64,000 nucleotides of DNA from Clostridium sp. 1001275B_160808_H3 (GTDB lineage: Bacteria; Bacillota; Clostridia; Clostridiales; Clostridiaceae): contig NZ_JADNAT010000012.1 of the NCBI RefSeq assembly GCF_015550425.1, positions 60,413 to 124,412 of the forward strand, read 5' to 3'. The position numbers and the translations under genes are program-made. Each line of letters opens with the position of its first letter. Within the stretch, counting starts at the first letter, position 1. The notes beneath the pieces are model-generated. The model saw only the letters and a program-made list of their open reading frames with translations. It did no database searches and was not told the origin of the DNA. This document shows positions 46,896 to 56,678 of the stretch, piece by piece.

Positions 46896-49529
46896 ATGAA
46901 ATCTTTAGAGCTTAAAAAGGATATACACTGGGTTGGAGCTCTTGACCCAAATTTGAGAATTTTTGATATTATTATGTACACACCTTATGGAACAAGCTAT
47001 AACTCATACGTAGTTAAAGGTAGTGAAAAGACTGCTGTATTTGAAACTGTAAAGGCTGAGTTTTTTGATGAATATATAGAAAGATTAAGAGATTTAGATA
47101 TAGATATTTCTAATATTGACTATATTGTCGTTGACCATACAGAGCCTGATCATGCTGGATCAGTTGCTAAGTTGTTAGAAATTTCACCAAATGCTAAAGT
47201 AGTAGGTTCCGCTCCCGCAATTAAATTCATGAAAAAAATTGCAAATAGAGATTTTGAATCTATAACAGTTGGAGATGGAGATACTTTAAGTTTAGGAAAT
47301 AAAACTTTACAATTTATTTCAGCTCCATTCCTACATTGGCCAGATTCAATCTACACTTATGTTCCTGAAGATGAAATTTTAATAACTTGTGATTCATTTG
47401 GATCTCACTATTCATCCGAAGCAATAATAAATAGTAAAGTTGAAAATAAAGATCATTATATGGAAGCACTAAAATACTACTTCGATTGTATTTTTGGACC
47501 ATATAAGCCATATGTATTAAAAGCTATTAATAAAATTGAAAACTTAAAAATTGATATGATTTTACCAGGACATGGTCCAGTTCTAGTTGAGGAACCAATG
47601 AAAATAGTTGAAACTTATAGAGAGTGGAGTACTCCTGCAAGTCCAGCTGAAGATGGAAAGAAAATTGTTACAATCCCTTATGTTTCAGCATATGGCTACA
47701 CTGAAACATTAGCTAAAGAAATAGCTAAAGGTATAGAAGCTGCTGGAAATATTGAAGTTAGACTATTCAACGTTATACATCATGAAATGGGTGATATAAT
47801 TAACAGTATAGGAGAATCTGACGGATTATTATGCGGTTCACCTACTATAGTTGGTGAATTACTTGAGCCAATTCGTGATATACTTTCAAAATTAAATCCA
47901 ATTGTTCACGGTGGAAAATTAGCCGCTGCATTTGGATCATACGGTTGGAGTGGCGAAGCTATCCCTAGGATGGAAGCAAGATTTAAAGAATTAAATATGA
48001 AACTTTATGGACCTAGCCTAAAAATAAATTTCAAACCATCAGATGATGAATTAAAAGAAGCTTATGATTTCGGATTAGGATTTGGAGAAATTATTGTAGG
48101 TAAGAAGACTTTTACACCTATGACAAAGACTAAAACAACTGTGGAAGAAATCCCTACAGAAGGTGGCCTAAAGCTATGGAAATGCGTAATTTGCGGAGAA
48201 ATCTTCGAATCTGAAACAGTTCCTGAAATTTGTCCTGTATGCGGAGCTGGAAGCGATCAATTTATTGAAATTAAGAGGGAAGAAACAAATTACTCAATTG
48301 ATACAGAAGAGACCTACGTAATCATAGGTAATGGTGCTGCAGGGTTCTATGCTGCGAAAGCTATAAAAGAAAGAAATTCTAGTGCTATTATTAAGCTTAT
48401 ATCAAATGAACCAGAACATTCATATGTTAGAACTCAACTTTCTGATTTAATAACAGAAGAAATTGATGATACTTTCTATCTTGCAAAAGAGAATTGGTAT
48501 AAAGAAAATAATATAATTGAAATTCTTGGAGCTAATGTAGATAGCATAGATAAAGAAACAAAAACAATAAAATTAGATAATAAACAAGGAATTCGTTATG
48601 ATAAACTAGTTTTAGCAAACGGTAGCTACAACTTTGTTCCTCCAACTAAAGTTAAATTAAATGATTCAGACGTAGAAATAAATTCTTGGACTTATACTAC
48701 TATTAAGGGAATTCATACAATCAAAAAACTATCTGATGTAGAAAACCTAAAAAATGAATTGCCAAATTCAAAAAATGTTGTTGTTATTGGTGGTGGATTA
48801 TTAGGATTAGAAGCTGCTTGGGAGATTCAAAAACGTGATATTAATGTTACAGTAGTTGAGTTAGCAGAAAGAATGCTTCCTCGTCAATTAGACACAGAAG
48901 GCTCTAAATTATTTGAAAGCTTAGTTAATAAAACTTCAGTCAATGTACTATTAGGAGAAGCTGTTGATTTCATAAATGCAGATGAAACTGGAGTTAAATC
49001 AATTCAACTAAAGAGTGGAAAGATAATTGATGTAGATACTATTATATACTCAGTTGGAGTTAGATCTAATATCTTCTTAGCTCAACCTGTAGGAATTGAA
49101 TGTAATAGAGGTATTGTTGTAGACCAATATATGCAAACAAACGTAGAAGATATTTATGCTTGTGGTGATGTAGCTGAACTAGATGGAGTTTATTATGGAA
49201 ACTGGCCAGCTGCAATAGAAATGGGAAAAGTTGCTGGTGCTAATGCTACTGGTGATAATATTAAATTCGAAAAATTTGTTTCATCAACAGTCTTTGCAGC
49301 AATGAATACTCAAATATTCTCTGCTGGAACTATAAACTTCGATGATCCTACTTTAGAAAAAATAGGTTATGTTGATAATGCTAATAATAAATATTCAAAA
49401 CTATTCTTTGCTAACAATAAACTTGTAGGCGGAATACTAATTGGTGATATATCTTCTTCAGTTAAAATAATAAATGGAATTCAAAATGAAGAAGATAAGT
49501 CAACTGTATTAAGTAAAGGTACAATATAA
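46896..49529 (+). CDS. Flavodiiron protein-rubredoxin-NADH oxidoreductase fusion
   Basis: This 877-residue soluble enzyme should reduce O2 (or NO) to water using NADH without free partner proteins. Domain order: metallo-beta-lactamase-like diiron domain with ligands H81, E83, D85, H86, H147, D166 and H226; flavodoxin (about 255-400); rubredoxin with C430, C433, C446 and C449; then an FAD/NADH oxidoreductase (GNGAAG at 478-483 and VVVIGGGLLGLEA). Every catalytic residue I can check is present. The start follows GGCAGGTG. In clostridia, such proteins are part of PerR-controlled oxygen defence, matching the operator seen upstream. Confidence 0.93.
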   Translation: MKSLELKKDIHWVGALDPNLRIFDIIMYTPYGTSYNSYVVKGSEKTAVFETVKAEFFDEYIERLRDLDIDISNIDYIVVDHTEPDHAGSVAKLLEISPNAKVVGSAPAIKFMKKIANRDFESITVGDGDTLSLGNKTLQFISAPFLHWPDSIYTYVPEDEILITCDSFGSHYSSEAIINSKVENKDHYMEALKYYFDCIFGPYKPYVLKAINKIENLKIDMILPGHGPVLVEEPMKIVETYREWSTPASPAEDGKKIVTIPYVSAYGYTETLAKEIAKGIEAAGNIEVRLFNVIHHEMGDIINSIGESDGLLCGSPTIVGELLEPIRDILSKLNPIVHGGKLAAAFGSYGWSGEAIPRMEARFKELNMKLYGPSLKINFKPSDDELKEAYDFGLGFGEIIVGKKTFTPMTKTKTTVEEIPTEGGLKLWKCVICGEIFESETVPEICPVCGAGSDQFIEIKREETNYSIDTEETYVIIGNGAAGFYAAKAIKERNSSAIIKLISNEPEHSYVRTQLSDLITEEIDDTFYLAKENWYKENNIIEILGANVDSIDKETKTIKLDNKQGIRYDKLVLANGSYNFVPPTKVKLNDSDVEINSWTYTTIKGIHTIKKLSDVENLKNELPNSKNVVVIGGGLLGLEAAWEIQKRDINVTVVELAERMLPRQLDTEGSKLFESLVNKTSVNVLLGEAVDFINADETGVKSIQLKSGKIIDVDTIIYSVGVRSNIFLAQPVGIECNRGIVVDQYMQTNVEDIYACGDVAELDGVYYGNWPAAIEMGKVAGANATGDNIKFEKFVSSTVFAAMNTQIFSAGTINFDDPTLEKIGYVDNANNKYSKLFFANNKLVGGILIGDISSSVKIINGIQNEEDKSTVLSKGTI

Positions 49530-49558
49530 ATTTTAATTTGAAGTACCATACTAAATGT

Positions 49559-49593
49559 AAAAGGGTAAGCTCTATTTTATTGCTTACCCTTTT
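49559..49593. terminator. Bidirectional terminator, flavodiiron gene and ssb
   Basis: A perfect 12-bp stem AAAAGGGTAAGC/GCTTACCCTTTT with an 11-nt loop lies between the two converging genes. Confidence 0.85.
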
Positions 49594-49624
49594 ACACTAT
49601 TTATTTTAATTTATATTTTAAGCT

Positions 49625-49996
49625 TTAATTTGCAAAATTATCTAAATTCTCGGTTTGTTCTAATTCTTTATCAAGCCTTCTATTTCCTACGAATTTAAAA
49701 TCTTCTGCAACAACTTCTGCTATATATTTTTTATTTCCGTCCTTATCTTCATAGCTTCCAGTTCTTAATCTTCCACTTAAACTTATATAACTTCCTTTCC
49801 TCATATATTGACAGACTACCTCTGCTTTTCTTCCCCAAACTGTAACTGGGATTAAATCTGCCTTTCTTGTGCCATCTTGCGCCTTAAAATTTCTATCTAC
49901 AGCAATTATAAATCTAGTAAATACTTTATCGCTTCCCTCTAATGCTCTAAGTTCAGGGTCCTTTATTAATTTTCCTAATAAAACTATTTTATTCAT
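49625..49996 (-). CDS. ssb: Single-stranded DNA-binding protein (short, tailless)
   Basis: This 123-residue SSB has the OB fold with NKIVLLGKLIKDPELR, FIIAVDR, DLIPVTVWGRKAEVV and YISLSGRLRTGSYEDKDG. It lacks the flexible linker and the acidic DDDIPF-type tail that recruits partner proteins, so it is probably a second SSB used in competence, sporulation or repair and not the replicative one. It is monocistronic, with GGAGGTG before the ATG. Confidence 0.9.
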   Translation of the reverse strand: MNKIVLLGKLIKDPELRALEGSDKVFTRFIIAVDRNFKAQDGTRKADLIPVTVWGRKAEVVCQYMRKGSYISLSGRLRTGSYEDKDGNKKYIAEVVAEDFKFVGNRRLDKELEQTENLDNFAN

Positions 49997-50103
49997 TTTT
50001 GCACCTCCTGAATATTTCTTCTTTGAGTATATCCACTTAGTATTTTTCTATACAAAAATAAACAAAATATTATTCATTTTAAGTAAATATTTTATTCTAA
50101 GTT

Positions 50104-50137
50104 AAAAGTTAAGAAACCATTTAGATTCTTAACTTTT
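50104..50137 (-). terminator. BrkB-like gene terminator
   Basis: A perfect 12-bp stem AAAAGTTAAGAA/TTCTTAACTTTT with a 10-nt loop lies just after the gene's stop. Confidence 0.75.
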
Positions 50138-50141
50138 GAAA

Positions 50142-50984
50142 CTACTTTATTTTTGTTATTGATAAAACTGAATTTATTTCAGCTCCTAGAATTAATATCA
50201 TTGATGTAATATAGAGCCAAGTCATTAATATAAATACTGCTCCTAAACTTCCATATAATCTAGAATAATTAGCTATATTATTAATATAATATGAAAATGC
50301 TAACGAAACTATTATCCATCCCAAAGTAACTACGATAGCACCTGGAAAAACCTCTCTCCAAGGAATCTTTTTAGCTGGAGTGTATCTATATATACATGCA
50401 AATATCCATATCATCGCAAGTATTACTATTATATACCTGCTTATATTCCATATATTCTTTATTATATTATGAAATGGAAATACTGATATTAAATATTTAC
50501 CTATTACTTCTCCAAATACTAACATAGCTAAAGTTAACATTATTATTAATGCTAAAGCTAATGTAAAAAATATTGCTATAAATGCTCTTTTTATAAAAGA
50601 TCTATGTTCCCTAATATCATAAGCCTTATTAACGCCCTTTATTACAGCTCTGAATCCTGAGGATGCAGACCACATTGTAATAGCAATAGATGCTCCTAAT
50701 AAGCCTGCATTTTGAGTATCTACTATCTCGATTACTGTAGTATCTACCAAAGTAAAAACATTATTTGGCAATATAGCCCTTAATCCATCTAAAATATCTA
50801 CTGAATTTAATCTACTAAATCCTATTAATGTTAATAAAAATATTAAAAATGGGAAAAAAGCTAATATCAAATAATATGCAAGTTGAGCCCCTAAAGCAAA
50901 TATATCATCATTATTAATTTTTACAATGAAATATATTATGCTATCTATAACAGACCTCTTATTCTCATTCTTATCCTTACTCAT
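50142..50984 (-). CDS. YihY/BrkB family membrane protein
   Basis: This 280-residue protein has six membrane segments typical of the YihY/BrkB (formerly RNase BN) family. Family features are LAYYLILAFFPFLIFLLTLIG near the N terminus, WSASSGFRAVIKGVNKAY in the middle and a C-terminal ILMTWLYITSMILILGAEIN. The function is not established; the RNase BN name was misassigned to this family. It is divergent from the mutarotase-like gene. Confidence 0.88.
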   Translation of the reverse strand: MSKDKNENKRSVIDSIIYFIVKINNDDIFALGAQLAYYLILAFFPFLIFLLTLIGFSRLNSVDILDGLRAILPNNVFTLVDTTVIEIVDTQNAGLLGASIAITMWSASSGFRAVIKGVNKAYDIREHRSFIKRAFIAIFFTLALALIIMLTLAMLVFGEVIGKYLISVFPFHNIIKNIWNISRYIIVILAMIWIFACIYRYTPAKKIPWREVFPGAIVVTLGWIIVSLAFSYYINNIANYSRLYGSLGAVFILMTWLYITSMILILGAEINSVLSITKIK

Positions 50985-51197
50985 TAAACCACCACATTAT
51001 TTATTATTTAATATTTTATATTATATATCAAATTTATTAAATATATTAATTTATAATATTCTATCTTATTTTTGTTACTTTATATATAATACTACAATAA
51101 TTTAAAATATATAAGCAAAGCTATCTATTTCTTTCTAAAAAACTTCCAATATAGTATAATTTCCATGTAAACTATTTAAAATGGAAAGGGTGTTATG

Positions 51198-52076
51198 ATG
51201 AATTATATATTAGAAAATGAAAACATAAAAATTTCTGCTGATACCTTTGGTGGAGAACTTAATAACTTAATTAGCAAAAAAGATTCAATTGAATACTTAT
51301 GGAATGGAAATGCAGAGTATTGGAAGTATCATTCTCCAATATTATTCCCTATAGTTGGAAAAGTTAAAAATGGAGAATATACTGTTGATAATAAAAAATA
51401 TGAATTACCACAACATGGTCTAGCAAGGACTAGAGAATTTAATATGATTGAAAAAGACAATAATCATATTGTATTTGAACTTTTATGGTCTGAAGATACA
51501 TTAAAAGTATATCCATATAAGTTTTCTTTAAAGCTTTCATATGAACTTTTAGATAATGGAGTTAAGGTTGGTTATAATGTTACAAATCTTGATAACAAAG
51601 ATATCTACTTCTCAATTGGTGGACATCCTGCATTTATGTGCCCATTAATGGACGGAGAAAAATTTGAAGATTATTACTTTGAGTTCAACAAGAAAGAAAA
51701 TTCTGATTCAATGGAACTTAACGGTAACTCTGGCTACTTCACAGGTATTAAAAAACCATTTTTTAATAATGAAAGTATTATAAACTTATCTTTAGATTTA
51801 TTTAAAGATGATGCTATAGTTTTTGGTGATTTAGATTCAAATATAATAAGTTTAAAATCTAAGAATCATAATAAAAGTTTATCTATGGATTTTTCAGGTT
51901 TTCCTTATTTAGCTATATGGACTAAACCAACAGGAGCGCCTTTTGTTTGTATAGAGCCTTGGTATGGGCACTCAGATTTTGATAATTTTGATGGAGAGTT
52001 TAAAGATAAGGAGGGAATTCAAAAACTTAGTGTTGGAGAATCCTTTACTGCTAGTTACAACTTATATATAAAATAA
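51198..52076 (+). CDS. Aldose 1-epimerase (galactose mutarotase) family protein
   Basis: This 292-residue beta-sandwich protein resembles the LacX-like subgroup of aldose 1-epimerases. It shows SPILFPIVGKVKNGEY, LPQHGLAR (with the substrate-contact histidine), FSIGGHPAFMCP (catalytic histidine) and a late CIEPWYGHSD segment (with the catalytic-type glutamate). It probably interconverts anomers of a sugar; which sugar is unknown. Two ATGs overlap (51195 and 51198); the second has better spacing from AAAGGGTG. It is a single-gene unit. Confidence 0.82.
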   Translation: MNYILENENIKISADTFGGELNNLISKKDSIEYLWNGNAEYWKYHSPILFPIVGKVKNGEYTVDNKKYELPQHGLARTREFNMIEKDNNHIVFELLWSEDTLKVYPYKFSLKLSYELLDNGVKVGYNVTNLDNKDIYFSIGGHPAFMCPLMDGEKFEDYYFEFNKKENSDSMELNGNSGYFTGIKKPFFNNESIINLSLDLFKDDAIVFGDLDSNIISLKSKNHNKSLSMDFSGFPYLAIWTKPTGAPFVCIEPWYGHSDFDNFDGEFKDKEGIQKLSVGESFTASYNLYIK

Positions 52077-52162
52077 TCTTTAGCTAACTATATAACTATC
52101 AATTTTATAAACTAACCTTTAATTTATAGAACCGAAACTTATATTAATTCATATTAAATATA

Positions 52163-52207
52163 AAATATCGATAACAGGTATATACTTAATAACTGTTATC
52201 GATATTT
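52163..52207. terminator. Bidirectional terminator, mutarotase and cyclase genes
   Basis: A perfect 15-bp stem AAATATCGATAACAG/CTGTTATCGATATTT with a 15-nt loop lies between converging genes. Confidence 0.7.
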
Positions 52208-52261
52208 CCTATATTTCTAATTTTACAATTAAATTATAATTGTATTTGTACTTTTTAAACA

Positions 52262-52894
52262 TTAATTCGTTAATGCGATTGCCCTAACAGGTGAAGCATC
52301 TCCATCTTCTATCTTTAACGGAGTAGCTACTAAAGTAAATTCATCAGCATTTATATTATCCAAATTCGTTAGATTCTCAATTATGAGTTTACCTCTAGAT
52401 AACACAACATTGTGTATTTCAAAATCTATACTATCAAATTTATCAATTGAAATAGCATCTATTCCTATACCTCTTAAACTAAAATCACAAATCCATTTAG
52501 CTGCCTCTTCTGTTAGGCTTGGAAAGTCATTAAAATAATTTTGGGTTCCCCAATAATTCTCCCATCCTGTTTTTAATATTAAGAAATCACAATTTCTCAA
52601 TTTTTCTTCATATTGAATTAAATCACTAATCTTTACTTCCTTAATATTAGAAATATCAATCATAAATGCTATTCCTATAAATTCACTTATATTAAATTCT
52701 TCAATGGTTTTTCCTTTGTTAATCATATGACTTGGTGCATCTATATGAGTTCCTGTATGCGTACATAGTCTCAAGAGTTTCTCATTGAATCCATCTTTTT
52801 CAATTGTAGCTATATTATATATTTCAGGTTTCTCATCTTTTGTATATGTAGTCATATTCTTATTTATAGTGTGACTTAAATCAATAACTCTCAT
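52262..52894 (-). CDS. Cyclase family (kynurenine formamidase-like) protein
   Basis: This 210-residue metal-dependent hydrolase belongs to the cyclase/KynB family, with the metal motif HTGTHIDAPSH (HxGTHxDxPxH) and the active-site region FLILKTGWENYW. Members hydrolyse N-formylkynurenine or act on other amides and lactones. No tryptophan-degradation genes are near, so the substrate is unknown. GGGAGAG precedes the ATG. It is 21 nt downstream of the helicase gene, so the two are probably cotranscribed. Confidence 0.82.
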   Translation of the reverse strand: MRVIDLSHTINKNMTTYTKDEKPEIYNIATIEKDGFNEKLLRLCTHTGTHIDAPSHMINKGKTIEEFNISEFIGIAFMIDISNIKEVKISDLIQYEEKLRNCDFLILKTGWENYWGTQNYFNDFPSLTEEAAKWICDFSLRGIGIDAISIDKFDSIDFEIHNVVLSRGKLIIENLTNLDNINADEFTLVATPLKIEDGDASPVRAIALTN

Positions 52895-52915
52895 TTATAC
52901 TCTCCCTTTATTATT

Positions 52916-55204
52916 TTATTTAATTATATCCCACTCTTTTGGAAGTAAATTCTTATACTTTAAAGTAAAATATCTATCATCTATGAGTAATATTCTCCCC
53001 TTATCTGTTTCAGTCCTTATAACTCTTCCAGCAGCTTGCATTACTTTATTTATTCCTGGATATATATATGCATAATCAAATCCCTTTTCCTCATAATAAT
53101 CTTTTATTATGTCTCCTTCGTTAGATATTTTAGGAAATCCTACTCCAACTATTATACTTCCTATTAGCCTATTCCCTGGCAAATCTATCCCCTCAGAAAA
53201 AATTCCTCCTATAACACAAAAAGCTAGTATATTTGCACCATCTTGAAACTTATTTATGAAATCCTCCTTTTGAGATTCAGTTAAGACTTCATCCTGACAA
53301 ATAGTATTATTATCACCATATAACTCTATGTATCTTTGATATATCTGCTTTAAATATTGATAAGAAGGTAAAAACACCATGTAATTACCAATTTGTTCAT
53401 TTGCAAATTTGTAAATCAATTCACATAGATTATCAATATTATTTTCCCTTTGCTTAAATCTCATATTAAGCGGATGACCATAGATTTTTAAATTTTCCTT
53501 TTTAAATGGTGATGGTAATTTCATTCTATAGCTCTTTTCATTGCCCCCAAGCAAATCTATATAATAATTAATTGGTGTTAGTGTTGCCGAAAAAATTGTA
53601 GTAGAATAACTTCCCTGTACGACTTTAGATAAATTCTTAGATGGATTAACACAAAACAACTTAACCTTAACATCATTCTTAGTAACTTCTACTAAAGTTA
53701 CGTATTCATCGCTATATAGTTCTGAAATTGATATGAAACTTCTTACTTCAAAATATAAATCTCTTATTTCATCATAGCCTTCTGTATTTACAGACTTTAT
53801 AAGGTATTCATCACATTCCTTTAAAAATATTCTCAGCAATTTATATAAATCTTTATACTGCTCTTTTTTATAAATACTATTACTTTCACTTTCTTGAACT
53901 TCCCTTCGTATTTCTATTAATTCCTTATTAATAGAATTTAGTACCTTATATAAGTTAGGTACTTTACCCTTTATAAGTTTACTTGCTTGCATTATCTTAC
54001 CCTTATAAATCTCCGCACTGAACATATTTCTAGCTCTATCCACAAGGTTATGACCTTCATCCACAAGTAATATATTTTTATCAACATCTTCCTCAAAAAA
54101 GCGTTTCAGTTTAGCCCTAGGATCAAAAGCGTAATTATAATCACATATTATTATGTCACACCATAAACTCAAATCTAATGATAACTCAAAGGGGCATACT
54201 TTATTATCTCTCGCATATTCTTCGATTTTTCCTCTCGTAAAATCATCTTCTTTTCCCAGCATATCAAATATAATATTATTTACTTTATCATAGTAATCTA
54301 CTGCATATTCACAATTCTCTGGATTGCAATTAGTTTTATCTTTAAAGCATATTTTTTCCTTAGATGTTAATGTAATATTTCTGCATTTAAGTCCATTATC
54401 CTTTAATTTATTCACTGCCTCTTCTGCTACCGTCCTAGTTATTGTTTTAGCAGTTAAATATACTATTCTTTCTCCTCTATCTTCTCCTAAAGATTTCACG
54501 GCAGGAAATATAGTAGATATTGTTTTACCTATTCCTGTAGGTGCCTGAGCAAATAGCACAGCATTTTCCTTTATTGTATTAAAACAAGTAACTGCTAACT
54601 CCTTTTGACCTTTTCGATAATTATCAAAGGGAAATTTTAATGTTTTTATAGATTCATTTCTTAGACTATTTAATTTAGACTTTAATAATATCCATTTCTT
54701 ATATTCATTTATTATAAAATCAATATACTCTTCTAATTCATTAAATTTAAATCTCTTATCAAAGCTTTTTACTTCTTCAGTTTCTATATTAAAATAACTT
54801 AATCTTACGCTTATTTCTTCTAATTTATTTTGAATAGAATATATATATGCATAAAATTTACCTTGAGCCCAATGTAATTCATTATAATCTTCCTCTATAA
54901 ATATAAGTGATTTCATTGTGGATTTTATTTCTTCTATGTAAATATTAGTATCTTCTATAATAATACCATCAGCTCTTCCTTCTACTAATAATGTTATATC
55001 TTCAATTTCGAAGGCATGTTCCATTCTTACTTCTTTCTGATACTGACTATATATATCCTCATTACTGCTCTGTAGCTTTTGATGTGCCAATGTACCTTCT
55101 AAAGCTCTACTTTTCCCCATATATCTATCATCTAAACTACCAGTTTTCAAGACATATTCTATTATTCCTCTAACAGATTCTTTAATAATTATTTTTTTCT
55201 TCAT
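52916..55204 (-). CDS. DinG/XPD-like helicase with N-terminal Cas4-like nuclease domain
   Basis: This 762-residue protein fuses two parts. Residues about 1-190 contain a PD-(D/E)xK-like core (LVEGRADGIII, then IYIEEIKST), as in Cas4/RecB-type nucleases. The rest is an SF2 iron-sulfur helicase of the DinG/Rad3 type with APTGIGKT, cluster-like cysteines (C at CFKDKTNCNPENC and CPFEL), the DEGH box in LLVDEGHNL and a late QAAGRVIRTETDKG. A role in processing damaged or structured DNA is inferred. GGAAAGAA precedes the ATG. Confidence 0.85.
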   Translation of the reverse strand: MKKKIIIKESVRGIIEYVLKTGSLDDRYMGKSRALEGTLAHQKLQSSNEDIYSQYQKEVRMEHAFEIEDITLLVEGRADGIIIEDTNIYIEEIKSTMKSLIFIEEDYNELHWAQGKFYAYIYSIQNKLEEISVRLSYFNIETEEVKSFDKRFKFNELEEYIDFIINEYKKWILLKSKLNSLRNESIKTLKFPFDNYRKGQKELAVTCFNTIKENAVLFAQAPTGIGKTISTIFPAVKSLGEDRGERIVYLTAKTITRTVAEEAVNKLKDNGLKCRNITLTSKEKICFKDKTNCNPENCEYAVDYYDKVNNIIFDMLGKEDDFTRGKIEEYARDNKVCPFELSLDLSLWCDIIICDYNYAFDPRAKLKRFFEEDVDKNILLVDEGHNLVDRARNMFSAEIYKGKIMQASKLIKGKVPNLYKVLNSINKELIEIRREVQESESNSIYKKEQYKDLYKLLRIFLKECDEYLIKSVNTEGYDEIRDLYFEVRSFISISELYSDEYVTLVEVTKNDVKVKLFCVNPSKNLSKVVQGSYSTTIFSATLTPINYYIDLLGGNEKSYRMKLPSPFKKENLKIYGHPLNMRFKQRENNIDNLCELIYKFANEQIGNYMVFLPSYQYLKQIYQRYIELYGDNNTICQDEVLTESQKEDFINKFQDGANILAFCVIGGIFSEGIDLPGNRLIGSIIVGVGFPKISNEGDIIKDYYEEKGFDYAYIYPGINKVMQAAGRVIRTETDKGRILLIDDRYFTLKYKNLLPKEWDIIK

Positions 55205-55380
55205 TAAAGTTCTTTCCTATCTATATATTTTAAATAATCCATGCTTCTACTTTTACTATTTCATTTAAATAAGCATATTAACTATTTAATATATTGCTAG
55301 TATTAATTAATTATTTCATTAAGCAAAATATATATATATATTATAATCCTAAAAACTAATATTTAATAGGATATAAAATC

Positions 55381-55418
55381 AATAAGGTACTGCTACTTAT
55401 TATTAACAATACCTTATT
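55381..55418 (-). terminator. yvrJ-like gene terminator
   Basis: A 9-bp stem AATAAGGTA/TACCTTATT with a 20-nt loop is followed by ATTTTAT on the minus strand. Confidence 0.5.
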
Positions 55419-55428
55419 TTGAAAGCTT

Positions 55429-55572
55429 TTATTTAATTGAATTAATAGTTTGTGATAGATTATTTATGCTATTAGTAAGACTTTCTAGCTTTCCTTCTAT
55501 TCTTATTAATAAATATAAGGAAATTGCTATAGGAAAACCTAGATTAGCCACTAAATTAACTACCTCTTCCAT
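55429..55572 (-). CDS. YvrJ family small protein
   Basis: This 47-residue ORF encodes a protein with one membrane segment (VANLGFPIAISLYLLIR) and a charged C-terminal helix (IEGKLESLTNSINNL), matching the YvrJ family of small Firmicutes proteins. Its function is unknown, although related genes occur in phage holin-like settings. GGGGTGA lies 6 nt before the ATG. It sits alone between the helicase and DUF1836 genes. Confidence 0.75.
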   Translation of the reverse strand: MEEVVNLVANLGFPIAISLYLLIRIEGKLESLTNSINNLSQTINSIK

Positions 55573-55653
55573 AAAATCACCCCACTATTTACATATGCAC
55601 TTAAGTGAGGATTTTTTAATTTATATATTAATTTAATATAGTTTTAATAATAT

Positions 55654-56244
55654 TTATTCTGAATGATATTCATTCACTATCTTTTGAACTAATTTTTTTA
55701 TGGCACTCGCTTGTGCAATAAGTGACATTACAATAACAAATGTTCTTATACTATTTTCATCTTTTTCATTTAATTTTAATTCTGCAATTATACTATCTAA
55801 CTTTTCTTCATTTACAGCCGGCTTACTTAGGAAATCTTTAAAGCTTTCACTTTGAGTTTCTGAAAATATCTTATATGCATTTTCCCAAGATATTATATCA
55901 TCTGATCTATCATTTATTTCATTAAATGCCAAACTGAAAACCTTTTTAATTTCTTCCGTTGTCAATACTGGCCTCATGTAGCTTAATAGTACTAATTGTA
56001 TAAGATGTATTTTAGTATAGCCTCTCTTTTTTCCATCCTCTGGTTTGCTAATAACTTCGCTCTTTATATAATTTTGCACTATATTATTTGTATATTTATC
56101 CTCTATAAATTTATCATTTAAAAAATCTATAACTTGAGATAAAAATAGATCATATTTAGGTAAATCATTATAGCCAACCATGGTACTATTAGACATTTCT
56201 TCTGCAATTTCTGTTATATAATTAGTATCTATTTTTTTTACCAT
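55654..56244 (-). CDS. DUF1836 family protein
   Basis: This 196-residue protein has the DUF1836 pattern: a helix-turn-helix-like N-terminal region (YNDLPKYDLFLSQVIDFLND, KRGYTKIHLIQLVLLSYMR) followed by a helical region. These proteins are putative regulators related to MerR-type HTH proteins; the target is unknown. GAGGTGG lies before the ATG at 56244, chosen over an in-frame GTG three codons upstream that lies inside the ribosome binding site. Confidence 0.8.
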   Translation of the reverse strand: MVKKIDTNYITEIAEEMSNSTMVGYNDLPKYDLFLSQVIDFLNDKFIEDKYTNNIVQNYIKSEVISKPEDGKKRGYTKIHLIQLVLLSYMRPVLTTEEIKKVFSLAFNEINDRSDDIISWENAYKIFSETQSESFKDFLSKPAVNEEKLDSIIAELKLNEKDENSIRTFVIVMSLIAQASAIKKLVQKIVNEYHSE

Positions 56245-56547
56245 TATATCCACCTCTAAAAACTTATTCTTATTTTAATTATATAGTATATATAAACTTA
56301 TTACAAGTTACTTCTGCCTGTTTAATTTTATTCTATTATTTCTTTAAAAGTCAATAAAAAATAATTGTCGCTTTTTTAATTTTTAATCTAAACCTCATAT
56401 CTGTTATTATTTTTTACATTTTTTTCTTTTTTTATTAGTTTTTTTTTAATTTTATTTTTCTCAGATCTCTTCTTTCTTCTTTATAAGTTAGTAGACAAGC
56501 CATTCTACATTTTTTTACTATTTCCCTAGAAATTTGATTAAATAGTA
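56245..56547. other. Gene-free upstream region of abrB
   Basis: AT-rich with many T-runs. I see no gene; the abrB promoters begin just after it. Confidence 0.4.
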
Positions 56548-56576
56548 TTGACTTTTCTAATTTATGGTAGTATATT
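56548..56576 (+). promoter_or_regulatory. abrB distal promoter
   Basis: TTGACT and TATATT are separated by 17 nt. Confidence 0.55.
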
Positions 56577-56637
56577 GTATTTATGACTTTGAAAGGCAAA
56601 TTAAATGTGTATTTTTTTAAAATATTTCTCTTTTCTG

Positions 56638-56666
56638 TTGACTTTTAATTACATTTTTAGTAATAT
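56638..56666 (+). promoter_or_regulatory. abrB proximal promoter
   Basis: TTGACT and TAATAT are separated by 17 nt, 43 nt before the abrB ATG. It uses the same -35 word as the distal promoter. Confidence 0.65.
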
Positions 56667-56678
56667 TAACTTGCAAGA

